NCBI GenBank assembly: GCA_946553045.1
Contig: CAMNRO010000023.1
Location: 1 to 38,046 of the forward strand
DNA length: 38,046 bases
From: an uncultured Porphyromonadaceae bacterium
Lineage (GTDB): Bacteria > Bacteroidota > Bacteroidia > Bacteroidales > Muribaculaceae
Direction of reading: 5' to 3'
Shown: positions 22,290-30,456 of the stretch, piece by piece
Layout: every line of letters starts with the position of its first letter
Numbering within the stretch: position 1 is the first letter of the stretch
Made by a program: the position numbers and the translations under genes
The notes under the pieces: generated by a model
Database searches by the model: none
Seen by the model: only the letters and a program-made list of their open reading frames with translations
What the model was told of the DNA's origin: nothing

Positions 22290-23609
22290 ATGAAAGCTTA
22301 TACCCTGTTTGCAGCATCGGTGATTACTCTTGCCCTCGCCGCATGCCACACAACTAACGAAAACACAGCCCTCTTCAATCCCCATCTGTCGTCTATAGCT
22401 CCGGGATATAGCGCGACATCGGTCAATACGGCCGTTTTCCGAACAAACTCAGTTGTCAGCCATGGCGATACCCAGTATGCGGCCTATTATGACCCTGAAG
22501 GATATGTCACCCTGGCTTCGCGGCCACATGACAGCGACGTCTGGACAATAGAGCGCTCTCAATATAAAGGAAAAGTGACAGATGCCCACAATGTGATATC
22601 CATCGGCATCGACGGCGACGGATATATCCACGCCGCTTTCGACCATCATGGCGACTCACTCCACTACGCCCGCAGCATTCAGCCGGGCTCGCTGACTCTC
22701 GGCTCTCTCGAGCCCATGACCGGCGAAAACGAAGCCGATGTCACTTATCCTGAGTTTCATCTCCTGCCCGACGGCACACTTATGTTCGCATATCGATCGG
22801 GCTTTTCGGGCGGAGGCAATATGGTGCTGAACCGCTATAACCCTGAGACAAAGGCATGGAGCCGCGTACACACCGTGCTCCTCGACGGCGAAGGCGACCG
22901 AAACGCCTACTGGCAGATGACAGCCGACGACCTTGGCACAATCCATCTGTCGTGGGTATGGCGCGAGTCGGGGCTCGTAGAAACCAACCACGACCTGTGC
23001 TATGCGCGCTCGCGCGACGGCGGCATATCGTGGGAACGGAGCGACGGCACCCCCTATGTGCTGCCCATAAAAGAGGCCGACGCAGAAATTGCCTGGGCTG
23101 TGCCGCAGAAATCCGAACTCATCAACCAGACATCTATGACAGCCGACAGCAAAGGCCATCCTCTGATTGCCACATACTGGCGCGAACAGAACGACTCCAT
23201 ACCCCAGTATCGCCTAGTGAGCCACGACGGCAAACGCTGGAACATGAGCACGGTCGGCACTCGCAAGACACCGTTCTCGCTGTCGGGCGGAGGCACAAAA
23301 ATGATTCCGATAGCCCGTCCTCAGGTTGTGGCTGACGGCGACGAAATCTATTTTGTATTCCGCGATGCCGAACGTGGCAGCCGCGTGAGCCTCGCCTACC
23401 GGCCCGACGCCGAAACCGACTGGACCGTGACAGACCTCACCGATTTCTCGGTCGATGCATGGGAACCAAGCATCGACCCGGACCGCTGGGCAAAGCACAA
23501 AGAACTCGACATTTACGTGCAGGCGGCCTCCCAAGGCGACGGAGAGCGCACCACAGATGCCGCACCTCAGACCGTGCATATTCTCGAAGTTAGAAAGACT
23601 GAACAATAA
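22290..23609 (+). CDS. BNR-repeat (sialidase-like propeller) lipoprotein
   Basis: 439 aa. Signal peptide with lipobox (LALAAC, Cys19), so anchored to a membrane facing the periplasm or outside. The body is a BNR_4-type beta-propeller: repeated aspartate-box-like turns such as SRDGGISWERSDGTP (about 277-291) and SHDGKRWNMS, and metal or sugar contact segments AAFDHHGDSLHYARS and WREQNDS. Relatives are polysaccharide-active hydrolases or lyases and sialidase-like proteins of Bacteroidota; catalytic activity cannot be confirmed. It is not in a polysaccharide-utilisation locus here (no SusC/SusD neighbours). Confidence 0.82.
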   Translation: MKAYTLFAASVITLALAACHTTNENTALFNPHLSSIAPGYSATSVNTAVFRTNSVVSHGDTQYAAYYDPEGYVTLASRPHDSDVWTIERSQYKGKVTDAHNVISIGIDGDGYIHAAFDHHGDSLHYARSIQPGSLTLGSLEPMTGENEADVTYPEFHLLPDGTLMFAYRSGFSGGGNMVLNRYNPETKAWSRVHTVLLDGEGDRNAYWQMTADDLGTIHLSWVWRESGLVETNHDLCYARSRDGGISWERSDGTPYVLPIKEADAEIAWAVPQKSELINQTSMTADSKGHPLIATYWREQNDSIPQYRLVSHDGKRWNMSTVGTRKTPFSLSGGGTKMIPIARPQVVADGDEIYFVFRDAERGSRVSLAYRPDAETDWTVTDLTDFSVDAWEPSIDPDRWAKHKELDIYVQAASQGDGERTTDAAPQTVHILEVRKTEQ

Positions 23610-23673
23610 GGCCTCCGAATTGGTTTTGATGTAAATGCAACACTAATCCTCTCCTTCGATTTACCATCGCATT

Positions 23674-24879
23674 ATGGAAAACTTCTCATACTACTCCCCC
23701 ACTCTATTCGAATTCGGCCGAGGTGCCGAGGAAAAAGTCGGTATGCTGACCTTCCTCACTGGAGCCTCGAAGCTGCTGATTGTCTATGGACGTAAATATG
23801 CCAAGACAAACGGCCTTATAGACCGCATTACAAATTCGCTCAACACCCTTGGCATAGAGCATGTAGAACTTGGAGGCGTAGAGCCAAATCCCACCGACAC
23901 GCTCGTATATGAAGGCATCCGGCTCGCGCGCGCGAAAAAAGTCGACGGGCTTCTTGCCGTCGGCGGCGGCTCTGTCATAGACACGGCCAAGGCCATAGCC
24001 GCCGGAGTTCCATATAAAGGCGATTTCTGGGATTTCTACGAAGGCAAAGCCCAGATTGAAGAGGCGCTGCCGGTTGGCGTCGTGCTCACTATCCCCGGCG
24101 CCGGCAGCGAAGGGTCGGGCAACAGCGTAATCACCCGTTCGGCCGACAAACGCAAAATCAGCGTACGCACCGACAGCATTCTAAAACCCCGCTTCGCCAT
24201 CATGAACCCAGAAATGACCGTCAGCCTCTCGGCGAAACAGACGGCAATAGGCGTCGTAGACATGATGGCGCACATTCTCGAACGCTACTTCTCAAACACC
24301 ACTCGCGTAGAAGTCTCCGACCGCCTTGCCGAAGGTCTCCTTATGGCACTTATGGCCGAAGCCCCCAAAGCACTCGCCGATCCGTCCGACTATCAGGCTC
24401 GCGCAAACATAGAATGGGCCGGAACACTCGCCCACAACGGTCTTGTAGGCTGCGGACGCCAGGAAGACTGGAGCTCGCACGCCATGGAGCACGAAATCAG
24501 CGCCCTCTACCCCGAGGTGGCCCATGGAGCCGGCCTTGCGGTGGTCATGCCGGCATGGATGTCGTTTATGGCGCACCACAAACCATCGAAAGTGGCACAG
24601 CTCGGACGCCGCATTTTTGGCATCGAATCAAACGATGACCGTTCGGCAGCCATCGAGACCGTAGCCTCCCTCAAGGCATACTTTACCGCAATGCTCCGCA
24701 TGCCCGCCACATTCAAGGCTCTCGGCATAGAAAATCCCGACATCGATACCCTTGTGCGCAAACTCCACGAAAACAAAGGCGAGACCCTCGGCAACTACTA
24801 CAGACTCACCCCTGCCGACACGCGCCAGATCTACGAACTCATGCTCGACCCCTCGCAATCAAAACCGTCCGAGGCTTAA
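23674..24879 (+). CDS. Iron-containing alcohol dehydrogenase (YqhD/BDH-like)
   Basis: 401-aa cytosolic NAD(P)H-dependent dehydrogenase of the class III Fe-ADH family. The N-terminal domain binds the nucleotide (GGGSVIDTAKA, 97-107); the helical C-terminal domain holds the metal through Asp196 and His200 (VVDMMAHILE), His269 (SSHAMEHE) and His284 (VAHGAGLA). The GPEGSEGSGN-like region reads PGAGSEGSGNSVIT, as in YqhD/BdhB proteins that reduce aldehydes to alcohols. Substrate unknown, likely fermentation or aldehyde detoxification. Monocistronic, ended by a long hairpin. Confidence 0.93.
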   Translation: MENFSYYSPTLFEFGRGAEEKVGMLTFLTGASKLLIVYGRKYAKTNGLIDRITNSLNTLGIEHVELGGVEPNPTDTLVYEGIRLARAKKVDGLLAVGGGSVIDTAKAIAAGVPYKGDFWDFYEGKAQIEEALPVGVVLTIPGAGSEGSGNSVITRSADKRKISVRTDSILKPRFAIMNPEMTVSLSAKQTAIGVVDMMAHILERYFSNTTRVEVSDRLAEGLLMALMAEAPKALADPSDYQARANIEWAGTLAHNGLVGCGRQEDWSSHAMEHEISALYPEVAHGAGLAVVMPAWMSFMAHHKPSKVAQLGRRIFGIESNDDRSAAIETVASLKAYFTAMLRMPATFKALGIENPDIDTLVRKLHENKGETLGNYYRLTPADTRQIYELMLDPSQSKPSEA

Positions 24880-24896
24880 GACGTTAAGAAGATAAG

Positions 24897-24945
24897 AATA
24901 ACAGCTCTTTGGGCAACACGATTCCCAAAGAGCTGTTATTTTTAC
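24897..24945. terminator. Bidirectional terminator
   Basis: Perfect 17-bp stem AATAACAGCTCTTTGGG (24897-24913) and CCCAAAGAGCTGTTATT (24924-24940), followed by TTTA. It separates the convergent alcohol dehydrogenase and YciO-type genes. Confidence 0.9.
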
Positions 24946-24955
24946 TTGTTATGAA

Positions 24956-25582
24956 CTATAATACTATAGAGGCGACGCCTTGACGGACGATTTCGGGGGC
25001 GGTGCTGTCGAGACAGTCTACGATGGTGCTGCCTTCGGTGCCGCCGTCGCCACCGTCTATGACTATGGTCACTTCAGGAGTGCCCGAATAGCGCAGGCCG
25101 AGCGCGCGAGGGTCGGCGACCTCATCGAGAGCGTCGTCGCCGTCGCCGAGCGGCACGGAGGCGCTCATCACAGGATTGCCGAGGTTTTCGGCAATGGCAA
25201 GTGCGATGGCATTGTCGGGCACTCGTACACCGACCGTCTTACGGCTTTTGAAAACCTTCGGGAGCGTACTCGAGGCCGGAAGTATAAATGTGAATGCTCC
25301 CGGCAGATTCTCTTTCATAAGCCGGAAAGCACGATTGTCTATCCGCGCATACTCAGCCGCCTGCGACAGGCCCGAGCATACAACCGAAAGCAGATTCTTA
25401 TCAGGATTCATGCCTTTCAGACGGCAAAGACGCTCGACAGCCCTATTGTTGAGCGCATCGGCACCGAGGGCATAGAAAGTGTCGGTCGGATAGACAATTA
25501 TCTCGCCGCGGCGCAGTGCTTCTACAGCCTCGTCGATGTGCCGTTGATTTATCGAATTCGGATAGACAGTCAGTATTTTCAT
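24956..25582 (-). CDS. Sua5/YciO/YrdC-family protein (YciO type)
   Basis: 208 aa, single YrdC domain. Motifs: IIVYPTDTFYALGADALN (28-45), RLKGMNPDKNL, LPGAFTFILPAS and VGVRVPDN. Length, the GMNPDKN segment and the middle region resemble E. coli YciO more than the essential TsaC, so the threonylcarbamoyl-AMP synthase role in tRNA t6A formation is uncertain; some YciO-type proteins have weak activity only. It overlaps the upstream B3/B4-domain gene by 4 bp and both share a promoter; pairing with an aminoacyl-tRNA-editing type domain points to tRNA biology. Confidence 0.88.
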   Translation of the reverse strand: MKILTVYPNSINQRHIDEAVEALRRGEIIVYPTDTFYALGADALNNRAVERLCRLKGMNPDKNLLSVVCSGLSQAAEYARIDNRAFRLMKENLPGAFTFILPASSTLPKVFKSRKTVGVRVPDNAIALAIAENLGNPVMSASVPLGDGDDALDEVADPRALGLRYSGTPEVTIVIDGGDGGTEGSTIVDCLDSTAPEIVRQGVASIVL

Positions 25583-26247
25583 GGATTCCAGTATGTTACT
25601 TTTATATTTTTCGACCCGGCATAGTCTGTGAGCAGACGGCGAGACATCGCTTCGACCTCATCGGCGCTCATTTCCGAAGCGCCATACATATTGACTGTCA
25701 TAAGCAGATTACGGCTGTCGGGCAAGAGCTTCGTGCGGTCATTGTCGGACGTCGGCGTACCCACTCCGCCGACGGTATCGCGATATACCGGCAGCCCCTC
25801 TATATTAAGTTGGCCGCGGCCGATGGCCTCATATGGCTCTCCGGCGCGCCCTACACCGAGAGTGAGCCGGCCGCCCTCGATTCTATCGGCGTCGAAACCG
25901 CCTATTGAGTGCCCTGTAGCCATCGAAAGAAGGTTAATCAGGTCTATGACGGTAAGAGTGCGATATAATTCAAGCCCCTTTACGGCTCGGCGGCAAAGAG
26001 CCTCCGCGCTGGGTCGATAACGGTTAGGGTCTTTGCCGAGAGCCTTGTAGACAGCCCTGGTAGCGTCTATGGCAGGACGATGACGCACGGCCTCCATCGG
26101 CGTGGAGGCCGCAATGTCGGCTGCACAGCGGCTGATTTCGCTCCAGAGGGCATCGGACGTCGGTCCGTTCTCTATATCGGCTTCAATGCACAACACCGTC
26201 AGCGACGGCGCCGCGTCTTTTATAGCGGGTTCAAATGAAATTTCCAT
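25579..26247 (-). CDS. B3/B4 domain protein (PheRS beta-like editing domain)
   Basis: 222-aa stand-alone B3/B4 domain, the fold found in the beta subunit of phenylalanyl-tRNA synthetase, where it edits mischarged tRNA. Features: DATRAVYKALGKDPNRYRPS (basic pocket) and LYRTLTVIDLINLLSMATGHS, followed by DADRIEG-like and LGVGRAGEPYEAIGRG segments. Whether it deacylates tRNA or acts on small molecules is not known. The ATG at 26247 is chosen; the in-frame codon at 26301 lies upstream of the -7 box. Leader is only a few nucleotides. Translationally coupled to the YciO-type gene (4-bp overlap). Confidence 0.88.
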   Translation of the reverse strand: MEISFEPAIKDAAPSLTVLCIEADIENGPTSDALWSEISRCAADIAASTPMEAVRHRPAIDATRAVYKALGKDPNRYRPSAEALCRRAVKGLELYRTLTVIDLINLLSMATGHSIGGFDADRIEGGRLTLGVGRAGEPYEAIGRGQLNIEGLPVYRDTVGGVGTPTSDNDRTKLLPDSRNLLMTVNMYGASEMSADEVEAMSRRLLTDYAGSKNIKVTYWNP

Positions 26248-26255
26248 AACATCTG

Positions 26256-26263
26256 CAAAGATA
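26256..26263 (-). promoter_or_regulatory. -7 box (TATCTTTG), near-leaderless
   Basis: Exact TAnnTTTG box with only 8 nt between it and the ATG at 26247, predicting a leader of a few nucleotides. This fixes the start codon. Confidence 0.6.
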
Positions 26264-26309
26264 ATGAAACCGTTCCGCTTTTTCAAACAGACCGGTTCCA
26301 CTCTATCAG

Positions 26310-26350
26310 AAAAAGCCGGGCGAAAGGCTTTTACGACCTTCCGCCCGGCT
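26310..26350 (-). terminator. Terminator of the LRR gene
   Basis: Stem AGCCGGGCGAAAGG (26314-26327) and CCTTCCGCCCGGCT (26337-26350), one mismatch. On the minus strand the stem is followed by TTTTTC (26308-26313). Confidence 0.85.
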
Positions 26351-26381
26351 CGGGGGGTATTTGTCTATCGCATTGCCTATA

Positions 26382-27437
26382 TTAGTAATTCCACTGGCAG
26401 GCTATCATTCTCAGATTCGGGCAGGCTATGGTTCGCATGTCGGTAATCATGTTGTAGCGACAGTTGATATAGGTAAGAGCCTGGTCGAAGGAAACATCGA
26501 GCATTGTAAGTTCGTTGTTGTTGCAAAGAAGGCGCTGCAGGAAGGTCTGATTGCTGAGAGTGAGCTGGGTAAGGTCGTTGTAAGAGCAGTCCACGAAAAT
26601 AAGGTTGGGGCAATTCGACACTTCGAAGGAAGTCAGGTCATTGTAAGAGCAGACGATGTCGAGAAGAGCGTTGCACTCGCGGAGTCCGAGCTGTTTCATA
26701 TTGTTGTCGGAGCAGATGAATGTCGAGAGAGCAGGCAGTCCGGAAACAATCATGTTTGCAATTCGGTTATCGTCCACATTGAGGTTCTGAAGACTTGTGA
26801 CGCCCGAAAGGGTAAGGCCGGTCAGCTTGTTGTAGCCGCAGTAAAGGTTCTTGAGGGCTGTACAGTCGGAAATCACAAGACTTTCGAGGTGATTGCTCTG
26901 GCAGTTTACAGTTTCAAGAGTAGGCGAAGACTGCAAATCGAGCGCAGCCAGGAGATTCGAGGCAATATTGAGGTTCTTGAGCGAAGGCACATCACTGAAT
27001 GAGAATTCCGCGATACGGTTATTGTTTATCGTAAGCTTGGTAAGCGATGTACAGCCGTCGAAATCAGCTTCTGAAATTCTATTACGCGAGGCGTTCACTT
27101 CCGTAAGAGCCGCATCACCTTTGGCGGTGATGCCCTGAAGCTTATTGCGCGACACGTCAACCTTGGTAAGAGCGGAGAAACCGCTGAGGTCAAGAACGCC
27201 TGCGAGGTGTTTGTCTTTCCAGTCGATTGCAGTTACATTACGGCCTACGACTGTGACACCTTCCCAGGTGGACGGGTCTTTGATGTTAGTAATCTTTAGA
27301 GCTTCGGCATTGGTAGCGGCATGTTCGGCCGGCTGTGCCAGAAAATTCTGAAGCTGTTTAAGCTCGCCCTTATTCACCTGGGCGAAAGCTGCTGCACTCC
27401 CGAGAGCAACAGCGAGGATGAATGCGATTCTTTTCAT
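26382..27437 (-). CDS. Exported leucine-rich repeat protein
   Basis: 351 aa with a signal peptide (about 1-20, ending AAAFAQ). After a short N-terminal part, 12 complete 21-residue leucine-rich repeats run from about residue 90 to 341, plus a partial final one (342-351). Each unit follows LxxLxLxxNxLxxLxLxxxx; several have Cys at the position before the Asn ladder (NCQSN, YCGYN, ICSDN). The uninterrupted ladder forms a solenoid for protein binding. The mature protein is periplasmic or secreted; no sorting tag or lipobox is visible. Target unknown. Confidence 0.88.
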   Translation of the reverse strand: MKRIAFILAVALGSAAAFAQVNKGELKQLQNFLAQPAEHAATNAEALKITNIKDPSTWEGVTVVGRNVTAIDWKDKHLAGVLDLSGFSALTKVDVSRNKLQGITAKGDAALTEVNASRNRISEADFDGCTSLTKLTINNNRIAEFSFSDVPSLKNLNIASNLLAALDLQSSPTLETVNCQSNHLESLVISDCTALKNLYCGYNKLTGLTLSGVTSLQNLNVDDNRIANMIVSGLPALSTFICSDNNMKQLGLRECNALLDIVCSYNDLTSFEVSNCPNLIFVDCSYNDLTQLTLSNQTFLQRLLCNNNELTMLDVSFDQALTYINCRYNMITDMRTIACPNLRMIACQWNY

Positions 27438-27601
27438 GACATATTAATAATAGTGTTCTTATCTCTTTTGTCTCTCAGATAGTTGATTTATCCGATTTGA
27501 TATTACAACACGGTTACAGGAAAAAAGGTTCTGAATATTTTGATAATTTTTTTCAAAAAAAATCGCACCTCTTCCATACGGTCTTTATCGGCTATTATCC
27601 G

Positions 27602-27609
27602 TATCTTTG
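27602..27609 (+). promoter_or_regulatory. -7 box (TATCTTTG) of the SDR-like gene
   Basis: Exact TAnnTTTG match, 11 nt upstream of the ATG at 27621, excluding the longer start at 27540. Confidence 0.55.
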
Positions 27610-27620
27610 CCTCAAAAAAT

Positions 27621-28127
27621 ATGGCCGACAATTATCTCGAAAATAAAATGGAAGAGCATCGCCGCGGCCAGACAAGACCGTCGGCGAAAAGCGCAGTGCG
27701 CCGGGCCGGAGTGCTATCGCCCGGTCTTCACCTTACGTTCCCGCCAATGTGGGCCGCAATTATCGCCGATACGGCAGCCGAAGCCCAGCCATATGTATCG
27801 ACTCTGAGAAATGCCGGCATCAGCGTGGCCCTGTGCTGCCGCAACGGAGGAAAAGAAGCCTCCGTCTTAGCCCAGCGACTGGGTGCGCGCCTATATCCCG
27901 ACTCCAGCGAAACCGAAAATATCCTTGCCGACCTTGCAGCCAACGGACACACCCCATCCTGGACCATAAATCTGCGCGCAACACCGTGCAGCTCCCGCTC
28001 CATAAGCCCCGCTGAAACAAGCAGAGACATTCCGGCCGACATTCTTGCCCGCGAACTCCTGTTCATGCTCCACCCCGAGCACGAAAATCTACTGAAGGCT
28101 CAAAATCTGTTCGACATACAAATCTGA
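27621..28127 (+). CDS. Truncated SDR/Rossmann-like protein
   Basis: 168 aa. The N-terminus (MADNYLENKMEEHRRG) resembles the leader of a Bacteroidota group of short-chain dehydrogenase-like proteins, followed by one Rossmann-type beta-alpha-beta unit (AAIIADTAAEAQPYVSTLRN, then GISVALCC, then an acidic turn) and WTINLRA, where a complete SDR would have NNAG. The glycine-rich dinucleotide motif and the Tyr-x-x-x-Lys catalytic pair are absent, and the protein is 60-90 residues shorter than a normal SDR. It could be a decayed enzyme or a small Rossmann-fold protein with another job. Promoter and frame are intact. Confidence 0.55.
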   Translation: MADNYLENKMEEHRRGQTRPSAKSAVRRAGVLSPGLHLTFPPMWAAIIADTAAEAQPYVSTLRNAGISVALCCRNGGKEASVLAQRLGARLYPDSSETENILADLAANGHTPSWTINLRATPCSSRSISPAETSRDIPADILARELLFMLHPEHENLLKAQNLFDIQI

Positions 28128-28179
28128 ACAATAGAACCACCGCCGACGTTTTCAGATAAAATCATAAAAACATCATATC

Positions 28180-28425
28180 ATGAACTTTATCTGGTTTATT
28201 CTCATCGGCCTTGTGTCAGGATTTGTTGCCGGCAAACTTATGCGAGGCGGCGGTTTCGGGCTTGTAGTCAACCTTATAGTCGGAATTATCGGCGGCGTCC
28301 TCGGCGGCTGGCTCTTCAGCCTCTTAGGCATATCCGCAGGCGGACTCATCGGAAGCCTTATCACCTCGGTGGTCGGAGCCATCGTCCTGCTATGGCTCGT
28401 CGGGCTCATAACACGAAAGTCGTAG
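28180..28425 (+). CDS. GlsB/YeaQ/YmgE-family small membrane protein
   Basis: 81-aa inner-membrane protein with three hydrophobic helices and the family's Gly-rich faces (FILIGLVSGFVAGKLMRGGG, GIIGGVLGGWLF, GSLITSVVGAIVLLW), ending in RKS. Members are general-stress or transglycosylase-associated membrane proteins without a defined activity. It follows the SDR-like gene by 52 bp and is ended by a hairpin, so may share its transcript. Confidence 0.92.
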   Translation: MNFIWFILIGLVSGFVAGKLMRGGGFGLVVNLIVGIIGGVLGGWLFSLLGISAGGLIGSLITSVVGAIVLLWLVGLITRKS

Positions 28426-28437
28426 AGACAATTTCAA

Positions 28438-28480
28438 GACCGGCAAATCTTGTTCGACAAGTTTTGCCGGTCGTTGTTTT
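28438..28480 (+). terminator. Terminator of the GlsB/YeaQ gene
   Basis: Stem GACCGGCAAATCTTGT (28438-28453) and ACAAGTTTTGCCGGTC (28457-28472), one mismatch, followed by GTTGTTTTTTGG. Confidence 0.85.
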
Positions 28481-28485
28481 TTGGT

Positions 28486-28493
28486 TATTTTTG
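28486..28493 (+). promoter_or_regulatory. -7 box (TATTTTTG) of the phosphoesterase gene
   Basis: Exact TAnnTTTG match 33 nt before the ATG at 28527. It lies directly after the preceding terminator. Confidence 0.55.
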
Positions 28494-28526
28494 CACAACG
28501 AAAAACACAAAAAACAACATTCACCC

Positions 28527-30374
28527 ATGAATCTACGCAAAGTCTTACTGGCAGCCGCGCTATCGGTTTCTGCCATTTCCTTTATGTCGGCTCAACGCAT
28601 TGCCGTGCTCAGCGACACCCATGTCACGCCGGGAAACGCAAATGAGCCTCAGCTTCGCATGGCTGTCGACGAAATCAACAAAGGCGCCTACGACTTAGTG
28701 ATTATCAACGGCGACCTCGGCAACGAAGGCTCCGACATAGAGCTCCAAAACATAAAAAGCATACTCGACGAAGTCAGAGTTCCTCTTTTCGTACTTCCGG
28801 GCAACCATGAGAACAACTGGAGCCAGAGCGCTACAAAAACATTTGTAGACCTGTGGGGCAACGACCGCTTTGTTGCCGAATTCGACTCTCTTATTGTCAT
28901 CGGTATCAACTGCGGCCCCTTTATGAAAATGGGCGACGGTCATATCAAGCAGGAAGACCTGCACTGGCTCAAAGCCACCCTCGATTCTCTTGTCACCCCC
29001 GGCAAGCGCGTTCTTTCGTTCAACCACTACCCTCTTCTCGACGACCTCGACAACTGCGCCGACTATCTCGAAATTCTTGAGCAATATCCCGTGATAGGTC
29101 ATATCAACGGCCATTATCACACATGGCGGCGCTATAAGGCCGGAGGCGACCAAAGCGGAAGCGACATTCCGTGCGCCATGACACGTGCACTCGATATGCG
29201 CGACGGCAAATACGGCTACGCCATAATAGAAGTAGACCCGACATGGGTCCATATCTACAATAAGAACATCGGCGAAACACCCGAAGCAAAATTTGCCTTC
29301 CCCGTCAAAACCGACCACAAAAAAGCCAAGCGCCCTGAAAAACGAGAAATCACTGTTCCCGACGGATTCGCCGTCGACAAAGTATGGACCGACAGCGCCT
29401 CGATCTTCACACGCCTCGGCTTCGACCGCGACAATATATATTTCGGCAACTCAATCGGACAGGCCCGCGCACTCAACCGCGCTACCGGCCGGACCTGGAG
29501 CACGCCCACCGGCGCGAGCCTCTTCAGCCGCCCCGTAGCGCTCAAGAACCGCAAGGTCGCCTTCCCCGCCCACGACGGCATTCTCATTCTCGATGCACGC
29601 AACGGACGCACAATCGCCAGACAGACCTCGAAAGAAGGACCATACGTAGCAGACGGCACTATAACACCCGACGGAAAAGGATATATCCAGGGTGCTTACA
29701 AGCGCATCGAACGCCGCCGCCCCGACAACGGCAAGCTCGTGTGGAGCTATGACTCTATCTTCAACTATTGCCAAGCCGCGCCTGCCATCGACGGAACCGA
29801 CCTCGTTTTCGGCGCCTGGGACACCAACCTTCGTGCACTCGACCTTAACACCGGCAAGCTCAAATGGGTGTGGAACAACGGCAAAAGCGCCAATATGCTC
29901 GGTCCCGGCAACGTAGTGCCTGTAATTACAGACGATAAAGTATTTGTGGTTGCGCCCGACCGATTCATGACCGCCCTCGACCGCAAAACCGGACGCCAGC
30001 TCTGGCGCGACAACAGCCATCGCTATCGCGAAAGCCTCGGACACAGCGAAGACCGAACCAGAATCTATGCAAAGACAATGGACGGCGAACTCGTGGCCGT
30101 CGATGCCACAACTCCAGACTTCAAAGAACTCTGGACAGTAGACCTCGGCATCGGCTACGAACACGCACCCTGCATCGTGCTCGAAAAAGACGGCTACATA
30201 TACGCCGGCAGCCGCCGCGGTATCGTGACCATAACCCGTGCCGATGGCCCCGAACTTGTAGCCTCGCTTCCTCTCGGGGTGAGCGAAATCAACGGAATCG
30301 ACCTCGACCCCGTTACCGGCGACATCTTCGTATCTCTCATCGAAGGCACAATATGGCGCATTTCTCGCAAATAA
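28527..30374 (+). CDS. Exported metallophosphoesterase fused to a PQQ-type beta-propeller
   Basis: 615 aa with signal peptide (about 1-22, ending FMSAQ). Residues 24-250 are a calcineurin-like phosphoesterase with the five metal motifs: SDTH, NGDLGNE, GNHEN, FNHYP and GHYHT. From about residue 285 a WD/PQQ-like propeller follows, with repeated W-containing blades such as DNGKLVWSYDS, LNTGKLKWVWNN and RKTGRQLWRDN. The combination suggests a periplasmic or surface hydrolase of phosphate esters whose propeller mediates binding. The propeller shows no quinoprotein catalytic motif. Longer N-terminal start at 28392 rejected since it overlaps the previous gene and its terminator. Confidence 0.88.
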   Translation: MNLRKVLLAAALSVSAISFMSAQRIAVLSDTHVTPGNANEPQLRMAVDEINKGAYDLVIINGDLGNEGSDIELQNIKSILDEVRVPLFVLPGNHENNWSQSATKTFVDLWGNDRFVAEFDSLIVIGINCGPFMKMGDGHIKQEDLHWLKATLDSLVTPGKRVLSFNHYPLLDDLDNCADYLEILEQYPVIGHINGHYHTWRRYKAGGDQSGSDIPCAMTRALDMRDGKYGYAIIEVDPTWVHIYNKNIGETPEAKFAFPVKTDHKKAKRPEKREITVPDGFAVDKVWTDSASIFTRLGFDRDNIYFGNSIGQARALNRATGRTWSTPTGASLFSRPVALKNRKVAFPAHDGILILDARNGRTIARQTSKEGPYVADGTITPDGKGYIQGAYKRIERRRPDNGKLVWSYDSIFNYCQAAPAIDGTDLVFGAWDTNLRALDLNTGKLKWVWNNGKSANMLGPGNVVPVITDDKVFVVAPDRFMTALDRKTGRQLWRDNSHRYRESLGHSEDRTRIYAKTMDGELVAVDATTPDFKELWTVDLGIGYEHAPCIVLEKDGYIYAGSRRGIVTITRADGPELVASLPLGVSEINGIDLDPVTGDIFVSLIEGTIWRISRK

Positions 30375-30395
30375 GAAACTAAACAGATTGACAAT

Positions 30396-30437
30396 AAAAT
30401 GCACCGGCGTTCCCTCGAAAGGAGGCCGGTGCATTTT
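30396..30437. terminator. Bidirectional terminator
   Basis: Perfect 13-bp stem AAAATGCACCGGC (30396-30408) and GCCGGTGCATTTT (30425-30437) between convergent genes. Confidence 0.85.
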
Positions 30438-30456
30438 CTATCATGGAATCGTGAAT

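Noticed and set aside
28392..28526. Phosphoesterase start at 28392
   Set aside because: It would lie within the preceding small membrane protein gene and its terminator, and its added residues precede the true signal peptide.
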